A stretch of DNA of 64,000 nucleotides from Reyranella aquatilis. Lineage in GTDB: Bacteria; Pseudomonadota; Alphaproteobacteria; Reyranellales; Reyranellaceae. Both the position numbers and the translations under genes were made by a program. The stretch is taken from the NCBI RefSeq assembly GCF_020880995.1, contig NZ_JAJISD010000001.1:620001-684000 (forward strand), written 5' to 3'. This document shows, in pieces, positions 43,964 to 51,747 of the stretch (within the stretch, counting starts at the first letter, position 1; each line of letters opens with the position of its first letter). The notes below the pieces were generated by a model. It saw only the letters and a program-made list of their open reading frames with translations. It searched no databases and was not told the DNA's origin.

Positions 43964-44845
43964 TCAGGCCTTCAGCAAGCGGCCCAGAAGAGCCCGGGTT
44001 TCGGCAGCCGTGTCCGCGCGGTGCAGCGCCACGGCGACATTGGCTTCGAGGAAGCCGATGCGGCTGCCGCAATCGTAGCGCTGACCGGCATACTTCAAGG
44101 CATGGAAGGGCGAGCGCCCGATCATCTTTGCCATCGCGTCGGTGAGCTGGATCTCGCCGCCGGCGCCGGTCTCGTGACGATCGAGGTGCTCGAACACTTC
44201 CGGCATCAGCACATAGCGTCCGATCAGGGCCAGCGTCGACGGCGCCTCCTCGGGCTTGGGCTTCTCGACCATCCCCGTGATCTCGGACAGGTTTCCGTCC
44301 TCGTTCTTCACGGCCGCGATGCCATAGCTCTTGGTCTGCTCGCGCGGCACGTCCATCACGGCGACCACGCTGCCGCCGGTCTTCTCGTGCGCCTGCACGA
44401 GTTGGCCGATGCAGCTCGGCTCGTCGATCGTCAGCTCGTCGGGCAGCAGGACGGCGAAAGGCTCCTGCCCGATCCAGTGACGCGCGCACCACACGGCGTG
44501 CCCAAGCCCCAGCGGCTTCTGCTGGCGGGTGAAGATCGCGTTTCCCGGCTTGATCGTGGCGTCCTGCGTCTGCTTCAGCTCCGCTGCCTTCTTGCGTTGC
44601 TCGAGCGTTGCCTCGAGTTCGTAGGCATGGTCGAAATGATCTTCCAGCGCGCCCTTGTTGCGACCGGACACGAAGACGAATTCCTCGATCCCGGCGGCAA
44701 GGCACTCCTGCACCGCGTACTGGATGAGAGGACGGTCGACGACCGTCAGCATCTCCTTCGGCATCGCCTTGGTCGCGGGGAGGAAGCGGGTTCCCAGACC
44801 GGCAACCGGAAGAACGGCTTTTCGGACTCGCTGCGGCATGCTCAT
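43964..44845 (-). CDS. galU: UTP--glucose-1-phosphate uridylyltransferase
   Basis: A 293-residue nucleotidyltransferase making UDP-glucose. VRKAVLPVAGLGTRFLPATKAMPKEMLTVVDRPLIQYAVQECLAAGIEEFVFVSGRNK is the conserved GalU N terminus, and QKPLGLGHAVWCARHWIGQEPFAVLLPDEL, MVEKPKPEEAPSTLALIGRYVL and GGEIQLTDAMAKM follow in order. GAGAGGT precedes the ATG at 44845. Together with pgm and ugd it forms a UDP-glucuronate supply operon. Confidence 0.97.
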   Translation of the reverse strand: MSMPQRVRKAVLPVAGLGTRFLPATKAMPKEMLTVVDRPLIQYAVQECLAAGIEEFVFVSGRNKGALEDHFDHAYELEATLEQRKKAAELKQTQDATIKPGNAIFTRQQKPLGLGHAVWCARHWIGQEPFAVLLPDELTIDEPSCIGQLVQAHEKTGGSVVAVMDVPREQTKSYGIAAVKNEDGNLSEITGMVEKPKPEEAPSTLALIGRYVLMPEVFEHLDRHETGAGGEIQLTDAMAKMIGRSPFHALKYAGQRYDCGSRIGFLEANVAVALHRADTAAETRALLGRLLKA

Positions 44846-44927
44846 CGACCTCTCTCAGGAACCGGATTGTATATGAAAATCAATGATTTGACAGGATCAA
44901 GGCAAGAGGCCCCGCGGGAGCGCTAGA

Positions 44928-44952
44928 TGCCACGCGGGCGCGCGCCGTGGCA
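44928..44952 (-). terminator. GC-rich hairpin after the J-domain gene
   Basis: TGCCACG (44928-44934) and CGTGGCA (44946-44952) form a perfect 7-bp stem with an 11-nt GC-rich loop, 4 bp after the J-domain stop codon on the minus strand. There is no T tract. Confidence 0.4.
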
Positions 44953-44955
44953 AGG

Positions 44956-45666
44956 TCATCCGCCGAGCAGCACGTCCTTGGCCCGGTTGATACGGGCGGC
45001 GAGTTCAGCCGACCCTCCGACATCGGGATGCATGCGCTGAATCAGGCGCCGATGCGCCGCCTTGATCTCTTCTTCGGTCGCTCCCGCGGAGAGCCCAAGC
45101 ACAGCCAGCGCCTCGTCACGACTCATATCGGAGCCGGGCCCTCGGGGCGGAGGCGCGCTTCGCGCATTGCGCCAGTCCGCCCCCAGGCGACGGTCGAGAT
45201 AGGCTTCCAGAACGCGCAGCGAATCGGCGTCCGCTGCGCATTCCGCCTGCAGGGTGAGAAGTTCCGCGTCGCTCAGGAGGTCTAGAGTCCGGCCGGCGAA
45301 GCGACCTGCCAGTACGGTGCCGCCGACATCGCCGGTCGCGTGGTCGATCCAGGCCTGCAGGAACGTCGTCTTCACTTCGGTACGTTGGCCGGCCCCGGGA
45401 GCGCTGAAGCCGCCCGACGGGCGGTTACGGACGGCGCGCGCAATGAGCGCCGTGATCGCGATCCCCGCTAGGCCCATGAGCTCCGGGAGCAGTCCGGGGA
45501 GAAAGCGAAGTCCGAAGATCAGCATGGCGCCAACGCCGACGCCGCCCAGTATCACCATCATCACGCGTATCGCGCGCGCGAGGGACGACGGATTGGCGCG
45601 TAGTAGCCATGCGACGGCCAAAGCGATAGCGGCGAAGGACAGCAGCGCCAGGAGAAGCGCCGGCAT
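44956..45666 (-). CDS. Membrane-anchored J-domain protein
   Basis: A 236-residue co-chaperone. Two or three hydrophobic segments fill the N terminus (MPALLLALLSFAAIALAVAWLL, VMMVILGGVGVGAMLIFGL, MGLAGIAITALIARAV), and the C-terminal J-domain (DMSRDEALAVLGLSAGATEEEIKAAHRRLIQRMHPDVGGSAELAARINRAKDVLLG) has the HPD motif needed to stimulate DnaK-type ATPase. The layout resembles alphaproteobacterial DjlA/Tim14-like proteins. It begins 3 bp after mltG ends and is probably co-transcribed with it. Confidence 0.9.
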   Translation of the reverse strand: MPALLLALLSFAAIALAVAWLLRANPSSLARAIRVMMVILGGVGVGAMLIFGLRFLPGLLPELMGLAGIAITALIARAVRNRPSGGFSAPGAGQRTEVKTTFLQAWIDHATGDVGGTVLAGRFAGRTLDLLSDAELLTLQAECAADADSLRVLEAYLDRRLGADWRNARSAPPPRGPGSDMSRDEALAVLGLSAGATEEEIKAAHRRLIQRMHPDVGGSAELAARINRAKDVLLGG

Positions 45667-45669
45667 GGC

Positions 45670-46710
45670 CTACTGCCGCGTCGTCGGCGCCTGGGGCGCC
45701 GGCGCTTGCGGCTGTGTCTGCGACTGGGATTCCGCCTTCTCGCGCTGGATCTGGCGCCAACGCTCGACATTGCGGTTGTGCTCGAGAAGCGTGGTGGCAA
45801 AGGCGTGCCCGCCCTGCCCGTCGGCAACGAAGTAAAGCGACCGGTCGCGTGCCGGATTGGTCGCCGCGACGATCGAGGCGCGTCCGGGATTGCAGATCGG
45901 TCCGCGCGGCAGGGCGGCGATCACATAGGTATTGAAGGGCGTGTTCGATTGCAGATCGGCGCGCGTGAGGTCGCGGCCCAGCGGCGCCTTGCCTTCGGTG
46001 AGTCCGTAGATTGTGGTGGGATCGCTCTCGAGCTTCATGCGCCGGCGCAGCCGGTTGATGAACACCGCCGCGACCCGCGTGCGTTCCGCCGGCACCGCGG
46101 TTTCCTTCTCGATCATCGACGCCAGGATCAGGGCTTCTCGCTTGTTGGCCAGCGGCAGGCCGGCGGCGCGCTTGCGCCAGGCCTCGTCCAGAGCCTTCTC
46201 CATCGCCTCCTTCATGCGCAGCAGCAGCCCGTCGCGGGTGTCATCGCGTGAATAGAAGTAGGTCTCGGGCAGGAGGTCGCCCTCCTTCACGTCGAGCGTG
46301 ATGTCCCCGGTGAGCGCCTCCGTCTTCCGCACCAGCTCCAGCACCTCGGGCGTCGTCATGCCCTCGGGAATCGTGAGACGGCGTTGCACGACCTTTCCGG
46401 ACTGCAAGAGCTCGACCAGAGCCTGCATCGAGGTGTGGGCCGGTACTTCGTACTCGCCCGCCTTGATCGGCTTGGGCGACGGATCGATCATCAGGGCCAC
46501 GCGGAACAGCCGCGGGTGGGCGATGACGCCCTCCTCCTCCAGCAGCTTGGCCATGGTGGTCGGTCCGGCCCCGCGCGGGATGACGACGTTCTTGGTCTTC
46601 TCGAGGGGCCCCTGGGCGGTGAGGATCACGTGGCCGACATAGATCGACCCGCCCATGACGGTGGCGAACAACGCGATGAAGAACAGGACCCAGCGGAAGT
46701 AGCTGAGCAT
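45670..46710 (-). CDS. mltG: Endolytic murein transglycosylase MltG
   Basis: A 346-residue inner-membrane enzyme that cleaves nascent glycan strands. It has one N-terminal helix (YFRWVLFFIALFATVMGGSIYVGHVIL), then a LysM-like subdomain (KAGEYEVPAHTSMQALVELLQSGKVVQRRLTIPEGMTTPEVLELV) and the YceG catalytic domain with the general-acid Glu in EALILASMIEKETAVPAER and LESDPTTIYGL, SPFNTY-like NTPFNTYVIAALPRGPICNPGRASI. A Gln/Pro-rich tail follows. It is 17 bp downstream of fabF, the usual order. Confidence 0.96.
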   Translation of the reverse strand: MLSYFRWVLFFIALFATVMGGSIYVGHVILTAQGPLEKTKNVVIPRGAGPTTMAKLLEEEGVIAHPRLFRVALMIDPSPKPIKAGEYEVPAHTSMQALVELLQSGKVVQRRLTIPEGMTTPEVLELVRKTEALTGDITLDVKEGDLLPETYFYSRDDTRDGLLLRMKEAMEKALDEAWRKRAAGLPLANKREALILASMIEKETAVPAERTRVAAVFINRLRRRMKLESDPTTIYGLTEGKAPLGRDLTRADLQSNTPFNTYVIAALPRGPICNPGRASIVAATNPARDRSLYFVADGQGGHAFATTLLEHNRNVERWRQIQREKAESQSQTQPQAPAPQAPTTRQ

Positions 46711-46727
46711 GACTCAGCTCCCTGAGT

Positions 46728-47984
46728 TCAGGCAGGCCCGACGATCAGGCTCGCGTTGGTGCCGCCGAATCCGAACGAATTGCTGAGTGCGAAGCGAACC
46801 TTGCGCTGCTTGGCCTGTTTCGGGACCAGGTCGATGTCGCAACCCTCGTCCGGTTCGTCGAGGTTGAGCGTCGGCGGAACCGCCTGCTCGTTCAGCGACT
46901 TGATCGCATAGATTGCCTCGATCGCTCCGGCGGCGCCCAGCAGATGGCCGGTTGCCGACTTCGTCGAGGACATCGACAGCTTGTAGGCATCGGCGCCAAA
47001 GGTCCGCTTGACCGCACCGAGTTCGATGACGTCGGCCATGGTCGACGTGCCATGGGCGTTGACGTAGTCGATCTGGTCCGTGCCGAGGTTGGCGCGCTTG
47101 AGAGCGGCCTTCATGGCGCGCATCGCACCGTCGCCGTCTTCCGACGGAGCGGTAATGTGATAGGCGTCGCCCGACAGGCCGTAGCCGAGGATCTCGGCGT
47201 AGATCTTCGCACCGCGCTTCTTCGCGTGCTCGTACTCCTCGAGCACAAGACAGCCGGCGCCCTCGCCCATTACGAAGCCGTCGCGCTTCCTGTCCCAGGG
47301 CCGCGACGCCTGTGTCGGGGTGTCGTTGAAGTCGGTCGACAATGCCTTGCAGGCGTTGAAGCCCGCGATGCCGATGCGGCAGATCGCGGCTTCGGCACCG
47401 CCCGCCACCATCACATCGGCATCCTCGAACTGGATCAGCCGCGCGGCATCGCCGATCGCGTGCGCACCGGTGGCGCAGGCGGTGACGACCGCGTGGTTCG
47501 GTCCCTTGAAGCCGTACTTGATGGAAACCTGGCCGGAGACGAGGTTGATCAGCGCCGAGGGAATAAAAAAGGGACTCACTCGACGAGGTCCCCGCTCCTT
47601 AAGCACGAGCGAGGTCTCGTAGATGGTCTGGAGACCACCGATGCCGGAGCCGATCATGACGCCGGTCCGGGTCAGACCTTCCTCGTCCTGCGGCATCCAG
47701 CCCGAATCCTCGACCGCCTGCTGGGCGGCCGCGAGTCCGAACACGATGAACTTGTCGAGCTTCCGCTGCTCCTTGGGCGCAAGGTAGCCGTCCACATTGA
47801 AGTGGCCGTTTGCCTTGTCGCCCTGGGGCACCTCACCCGCGATTCGCGTCGCGAGATCGGCCGTATCGAAAGCCTGGATGGGGCGAATGCCCGACTCCGC
47901 CGCCATGAGGCGGCGCCAGTTCGTGTCGACGCCGTCACCCAACGGCGTCACCATACCCATGCCGGTTACGACGACTCGCCTCAT
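46728..47984 (-). CDS. fabF: Beta-ketoacyl-ACP synthase II
   Basis: A 418-residue condensing enzyme elongating acyl-ACP with malonyl-ACP. It starts MRRVVVTGMGMVTPLGDGVDTNWRRLMAAESGI; the nucleophilic Cys is in NHAVVTACATGAHAIGDA, with the two catalytic His in NAHGTSTMADVIE and SATGHLLGAAGAIEAIYA, and the C terminus ALSNSFGFGGTNASLIV. The ATG at 47984 is the family start; the frame continues upstream across the acpP gap. It lies 34 bp after acpP in the fabD-fabG-acpP-fabF cluster. Confidence 0.97.
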   Translation of the reverse strand: MRRVVVTGMGMVTPLGDGVDTNWRRLMAAESGIRPIQAFDTADLATRIAGEVPQGDKANGHFNVDGYLAPKEQRKLDKFIVFGLAAAQQAVEDSGWMPQDEEGLTRTGVMIGSGIGGLQTIYETSLVLKERGPRRVSPFFIPSALINLVSGQVSIKYGFKGPNHAVVTACATGAHAIGDAARLIQFEDADVMVAGGAEAAICRIGIAGFNACKALSTDFNDTPTQASRPWDRKRDGFVMGEGAGCLVLEEYEHAKKRGAKIYAEILGYGLSGDAYHITAPSEDGDGAMRAMKAALKRANLGTDQIDYVNAHGTSTMADVIELGAVKRTFGADAYKLSMSSTKSATGHLLGAAGAIEAIYAIKSLNEQAVPPTLNLDEPDEGCDIDLVPKQAKQRKVRFALSNSFGFGGTNASLIVGPA

Positions 47985-48018
47985 CTTCCGACGTCCCTCT
48001 TGCAGGAAACGGTGAAGA

Positions 48019-48258
48019 TCAGGACTTCGCGTTGCCCTTGATGAAGCCGATCGCGTCGCCAACGGTCTGGATCTTCTCGGCGGCGTCATCGGGAATCTCG
48101 ATGCCGAATTCTTCCTCAAACGCCATCACAAGCTCGACCGTGTCGAGGCTGTCCGCGCCGAGGTCGTCGATGAACTTGGCCTCTTCCTTGACCTGAGCGG
48201 CTTCGACGCCGAGATGCTCAACGACGATCTTCTTAACGCGCTCGGCAATATCGCTCAT
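48019..48258 (-). CDS. acpP: Acyl carrier protein
   Basis: A 79-residue acidic carrier for acyl chains in fatty acid synthesis. The phosphopantetheine attachment site is S37 in [28 protein letters not shown]. Helix spacing and length are standard. It lies between fabG and fabF. The 136-bp gap to fabG (48259-48394) is larger than elsewhere in the cluster and may hold an extra promoter, as is common for acpP; I could not define one with confidence. Confidence 0.98.
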   Translation of the reverse strand: MSDIAERVKKIVVEHLGVEAAQVKEEAKFIDDLGADSLDTVELVMAFEEEFGIEIPDDAAEKIQTVGDAIGFIKGNAKS

Positions 48259-48394
48259 TGTCTTGTCCTTCCCGTGTATCCAAAAATCCCGGTCGCCGAA
48301 GGGGGTCCGGCGGATGCCGCGCTATTAACATAGCTTCCCGGCCATTGGCTAGAACCGAAAAGCCCACGAAATCAGGCACTTGCAGGCTTTACCC

Positions 48395-49135
48395 TCAGAT
48401 CATCGCCATCCCGCCGTTGATGTGCAGGGTCTGACCCGTGACATAGGCGGCCTCGTCGCTGGCGAGGTAGACCACGCCGGCGGCAATCTCGTCCGGCGTG
48501 CCGAGCCGATCGGCCGGCACGCGTCCCAGAATGGCCTTCTTCTGGTCGTCGGTCAGCACGTCGGTCATCGGCGTGGCGATGAAACCGGGTGCCAGGCAGT
48601 TCACGGTGATGCCACGCGACGCCAGTTCCTGCGCCAGCGACTTCGACATGCCGATCAGGCCGGCCTTGGCAGCTGCGTAGTTCGCCTGGCCCGGATTGCC
48701 GGTGACGCCGACGATCGAGGTGATGTTGATCACGCGACCGAACCGCCGCTTCATCATTCCGCGCATAGCTGCGCGCGTGAGACGAAAGGTGCCGGTGAGA
48801 TTTACCTGCAGGACCTTTTCCCACTCCTCGTCCTTCATCCGCATCGAGATGTTGTCGCGCGTGATGCCGGCATTGTTCACCAGGATGTCGAGCTTGCCGC
48901 CCATCGCGGCCTCGGCCTCCTTCGCGAGCCGATCGATGTCGGCCGGATCGTCCATCCGTGCAGCCACGACATGAGCCCGATCGCCGAGCGAAGCCTTGAG
49001 CTGCTCCAGCGCTTCGGCGCGCGTGCCCGAAAGCGTTACCGTCGCGCCCTGCTTGTGAAGTGCGCGCGCGATCGCACCGCCGATACCGCCCGATGCACCC
49101 GTGACGAGAGCAGCCTTGCCGGTCAGGTCGAACAT
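48395..49135 (-). CDS. fabG: 3-oxoacyl-ACP reductase
   Basis: A 246-residue NADPH-dependent short-chain reductase of fatty acid synthesis. FDLTGKAALVTGASGGIGGAIARALHKQGATV holds the GxxxGxG cofactor motif; ILVNNAGITRDNISMRMKDEEWEKVLQVNLTGTF and the Ser-Tyr-Lys catalytic set in INITSIVGVTGNPGQANYAAAKAGLIGMSKSLAQE follow; LAPGFIATPMT is characteristic of FabG. It starts 11 bp after fabD. Confidence 0.97.
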   Translation of the reverse strand: MFDLTGKAALVTGASGGIGGAIARALHKQGATVTLSGTRAEALEQLKASLGDRAHVVAARMDDPADIDRLAKEAEAAMGGKLDILVNNAGITRDNISMRMKDEEWEKVLQVNLTGTFRLTRAAMRGMMKRRFGRVINITSIVGVTGNPGQANYAAAKAGLIGMSKSLAQELASRGITVNCLAPGFIATPMTDVLTDDQKKAILGRVPADRLGTPDEIAAGVVYLASDEAAYVTGQTLHINGGMAMI

Positions 49136-49146
49136 GGCTTTTCCCC

Positions 49147-50088
49147 TCAAACCGTCTTCAGGAAGGCTTCGATGTCGGCCGGCGTGTTGAGCGCCATGCC
49201 CGTCATGTCCTTGTCGATGCGCTTCACCAGGCCCGACAGGACCTTGCCCGTGCCGCATTCGACGAGCACTTCCACACCCCTGGTCTTCATGTACTGCACG
49301 CTTTCGCGCCAACGCACGAGCCCGGTGACCTGTTCCACAAGCCGCTGCTTGATCGAGTCGGGATCGCTGAGTTCGGACGCCAGCACGTTGGAAACGAGCG
49401 GCACGCGCGGCGGCATCAAGGTCACACCCTCTAGCGCGATCCTCATTGCATCGGCGGCCGGCTGCATCAGCGGGCAATGGAAAGGCGCGCTCACCGGCAG
49501 CAGCATGCCGCGCTTGCAGCCCTTGGCCTTGGCCGCCTCGATGGTGCGCTCGACGGCTTCCTTGTGGCCGCTGACCACGACCTGGCCACCGCCATTGTCG
49601 TTGGCGACCGCGACGACCTCGCCTTGGGCCGCTTCCTTGCAGGCTTCCTGGGCAGGCTCCAGCTCGATGCCGAGCAGGGCCGCCATGGCGCCGACGCCGA
49701 CCGGCACGGCCTTCTGCATCGACTGACCGCGCAGCTTCAGGAGCCGAGCGGCGTCCGACAGCGTCAGGGCGCCGGCCGCGGACAGCGCCGAGTATTCGCC
49801 GAGCGAGTGGCCGGCGACGTGGGTCGCGAGCGACGACAGGGGCTTGCCGCCGTCCTTCTCCAGGATCCGTGCGACCGCCACGCTGACAGCCATCAGGGCC
49901 GGCTGGGCATTCTCGGTCAGGACGAGGTCGCTTTCGGGCCCCTCCCGCATCAGTTTGGAGAGGTTCTGCTTCAGCGCCTCGTCGACTTCCCCGAAAACCT
50001 CCCGGGCCGTGGCGAAGGCGCCGGCAAGGTCGGCTCCCATGCCGACAGCCTGCGATCCCTGTCCCGGAAAGACAAAAGCCCGACTCAT
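49147..50088 (-). CDS. fabD: Malonyl-CoA--ACP transacylase
   Basis: A 313-residue acyltransferase charging ACP with malonate. MSRAFVFPGQGSQAVGMGADL, the serine nucleophile in VAGHSLGEYSALSAAGAL, and the His-containing PVSAPFHCPLMQPAADAM define the family. It is the first gene of the fabD-fabG-acpP-fabF-mltG-J-domain run, with GGGGGA before the ATG and a good promoter at 50125-50152. Confidence 0.97.
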   Translation of the reverse strand: MSRAFVFPGQGSQAVGMGADLAGAFATAREVFGEVDEALKQNLSKLMREGPESDLVLTENAQPALMAVSVAVARILEKDGGKPLSSLATHVAGHSLGEYSALSAAGALTLSDAARLLKLRGQSMQKAVPVGVGAMAALLGIELEPAQEACKEAAQGEVVAVANDNGGGQVVVSGHKEAVERTIEAAKAKGCKRGMLLPVSAPFHCPLMQPAADAMRIALEGVTLMPPRVPLVSNVLASELSDPDSIKQRLVEQVTGLVRWRESVQYMKTRGVEVLVECGTGKVLSGLVKRIDKDMTGMALNTPADIEAFLKTV

Positions 50089-50124
50089 GCGCGTTTTCCC
50101 CCGATTTCGGCTAGAATTGGCGCA

Positions 50125-50152
50125 GTCATACCGGGGTGCCGGGCGCAGTCAA
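50125..50152 (-). promoter_or_regulatory. Putative sigma70 promoter of the fabD operon
   Basis: Minus strand TTGACT (50152-50147), 16-bp spacer, TATGAC (50130-50125). Close to the sigma70 consensus, about 37 bp upstream of the fabD ATG. Confidence 0.6.
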
Positions 50153-50168
50153 GCCGCACCGGAATGCC

Positions 50169-50196
50169 TTGCTTTCAAGACGCGTGCCTGTATAAC
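50169..50196 (+). promoter_or_regulatory. Putative sigma70 promoter of the rpsF operon
   Basis: TTGCTT (50169-50174), 16-bp spacer, TATAAC (50191-50196). It would produce a leader of about 120 nt before rpsF. Same -10 and spacing as the aroQ element. Confidence 0.55.
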
Positions 50197-50235
50197 CGCC
50201 GCTCTTCGGGGCCTAAATCGGCTCCGATCTCCTTG

Positions 50236-50294
50236 CCGCCCCGGTGCATTCCGCGATGGGGCGGCTAGATCCGGCCGGTTCCTCGGAACTCCGG
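50236..50294 (+). promoter_or_regulatory. Structured leader of rpsF, candidate S6:S18 autoregulatory element
   Basis: Two hairpins: CCGCCCC (50236-50242) with GGGGCGG (50258-50264), and CCGGTTCC (50275-50282) pairing with GGAAC (50285-50289) and CGG (50292-50294), leaving a bulged TC. The known S6:S18 leader motif has a hairpin with a bulge near a conserved CCG; this second hairpin is compatible, but the match is not proven. Confidence 0.3.
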
Positions 50295-50325
50295 GTCGCT
50301 AACAGCCATAAGGAGCCGAATCTAC

Positions 50326-50778
50326 ATGGCACTCTACGAGAATGTCTTCATTGCGCGTCAGGACGTTGCGACGACGCAGGTGGAGGCTCTGACCACCCAG
50401 TTCTCAGAACTGGTCGCCAGCCTGGGCGGCACCGTCTCCAAGAAGGAGTACTGGGGCCTGCGTTCGCTGACCTACCGCATCAAGAAGAACCGCAAGGGTC
50501 ACTACACCCTGCTCAACATCGACGCCCCCGCGGCGGCGGTGAAGGAGCTGGAGCGCACGATGTCGATCAACGAAGACATCATCCGCTACATGACCGTGCG
50601 CGTCGACGAACTCGAGGAAGGCCCGTCGGCCATCATGGTTCGCAGCGCCGAGAAGTCCGACCGTCCGGGTGGCGATCGTGGCGACCGCTGGGGCGATCGC
50701 CCGCCGCGTCGCGAGCGTCCGCGCTTCGGCGATGAGGGCGGCGCTGCCCCCGCCTCTGACACGGGAGAAGAAGCATGA
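50326..50778 (+). CDS. rpsF: 30S ribosomal protein S6
   Basis: A 150-residue ribosomal protein of the small-subunit platform that binds S18. [94 protein letters not shown] is the full S6 fold. A 50-residue Arg/Gly/Asp-rich C-terminal extension follows, common in alphaproteobacteria. The stop overlaps rpsR by 4 bp (ATGA). AAGGAG lies before the ATG. Confidence 0.98.
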   Translation: MALYENVFIARQDVATTQVEALTTQFSELVASLGGTVSKKEYWGLRSLTYRIKKNRKGHYTLLNIDAPAAAVKELERTMSINEDIIRYMTVRVDELEEGPSAIMVRSAEKSDRPGGDRGDRWGDRPPRRERPRFGDEGGAAPASDTGEEA

Positions 50779-51008
50779 GCGCCCAGCGTCGTCCGTTTAC
50801 CCGCCGCCGCAAGAGCTGCCCGTTCTCCGGCGCCAACGCCCCGAAGATCGACTACAAGGACGTGCGCCTTCTGCAGCGCTTCGTCTCCGAACGAGGCAAG
50901 ATCGTTCCGAGCCGCATCTCGGCGGTCTCGTCCAAGAAGCAGCGCGAACTCGCCCAGGCGATCAAGCGCGCCCGCTTCCTGGCGCTCCTGCCCTACCTCA
51001 TCGCCTAG
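50775..51008 (+). CDS. rpsR: 30S ribosomal protein S18
   Basis: A 77-residue basic ribosomal protein. [67 protein letters not shown] is diagnostic. It overlaps the rpsF stop codon by 4 bp and is 15 bp ahead of rplI, so the three genes form one operon. Confidence 0.98.
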   Translation: MSAQRRPFTRRRKSCPFSGANAPKIDYKDVRLLQRFVSERGKIVPSRISAVSSKKQRELAQAIKRARFLALLPYLIA

Positions 51009-51023
51009 TCGGGAGACGCAATC

Positions 51024-51665
51024 ATGCCGATGAACGTCATCCTGCTCGAACGCGTGCCGAAGCTCGGCCAGATGGGCGACGTTGTGAAGGTGAAGCCCGG
51101 CTTCGCCCGCAACTTCCTCCTGCCGCAGAAGAAGGCACTGCGCGCGACCAAGGACAACATCACCTACTTCGAGTCGCAGCGTAAGGTTCTCGAGGCTCAG
51201 AACCTCGAGCGCCGTCAGGAAGCGGAAGCCGTCGGCGCGAAGATGAGCGACCTCAAGGTCACCATCATCCGCCAGGCCTCCGAGGCGCTGCAACTCTACG
51301 GTTCGGTCACCTCGCGCGACATCGCCGACGGCGCCGCTGCCCAGGGCGTCAAGATCGAGCGCAGCCAGGTCGAACTGGACAAGCCGATCAAGGCGCTGGG
51401 CGAGCACAAGATCAAGATCCACCTCCATCCGGAAGTCGTGGTCGAGATCTCGGTGCTGGTCGCCCGCTCCGCCGACGAGGCCGAGTTCCTGGCCAAGGGC
51501 GGCAGGCTCGTCGCCGAGACCGAGCGTGCGCAGATGGAGGCGGCGGAAGCCGCGCAGCGTGCGGCCGACCAGGCCGCCGCGCTGTTCGAAGCCAAGGCTG
51601 CCGAAGGCGCCGAGGGCGAGGCCGCCGAGGCTGCGGCCGAGGAAGCGCCGGCCGACCAGAAGTAA
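51024..51665 (+). CDS. rplI: 50S ribosomal protein L9
   Basis: A 213-residue two-domain protein of the large subunit. MNVILLERVPKLGQMGDVVKVKPGFARNFLLPQKKALRATKDNITYFESQRKVLEAQNLERR is the N-terminal domain and connecting helix; LYGSVTSRDIADGAAAQGVKIERSQVELDKPIKALGEHKIKIHLHPEVVVEISVLVAR is the C-terminal domain. An extra Glu/Ala-rich tail of about 50 residues makes it longer than the roughly 150-residue standard, as in many alphaproteobacteria. A strong terminator follows. Confidence 0.98.
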   Translation: MPMNVILLERVPKLGQMGDVVKVKPGFARNFLLPQKKALRATKDNITYFESQRKVLEAQNLERRQEAEAVGAKMSDLKVTIIRQASEALQLYGSVTSRDIADGAAAQGVKIERSQVELDKPIKALGEHKIKIHLHPEVVVEISVLVARSADEAEFLAKGGRLVAETERAQMEAAEAAQRAADQAAALFEAKAAEGAEGEAAEAAAEEAPADQK

Positions 51666-51699
51666 CGCGCGTGCCGACAGGCACCGCGCATCTCTTCGA

Positions 51700-51738
51700 A
51701 CGCATGCCATCGCACCGCGATGGCATGCGTTTTCTTTT
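51700..51738 (+). terminator. Rho-independent terminator of the rpsF-rpsR-rplI operon
   Basis: Perfect 14-bp arms, ACGCATGCCATCGC (51700-51713) and GCGATGGCATGCGT (51717-51730), with loop ACC, followed by a T-rich tract TTTCTTTT. It ends only 10 bp before the GTG start of the next gene. Confidence 0.9.
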
Positions 51739-51747
51739 GGTGCGTCC

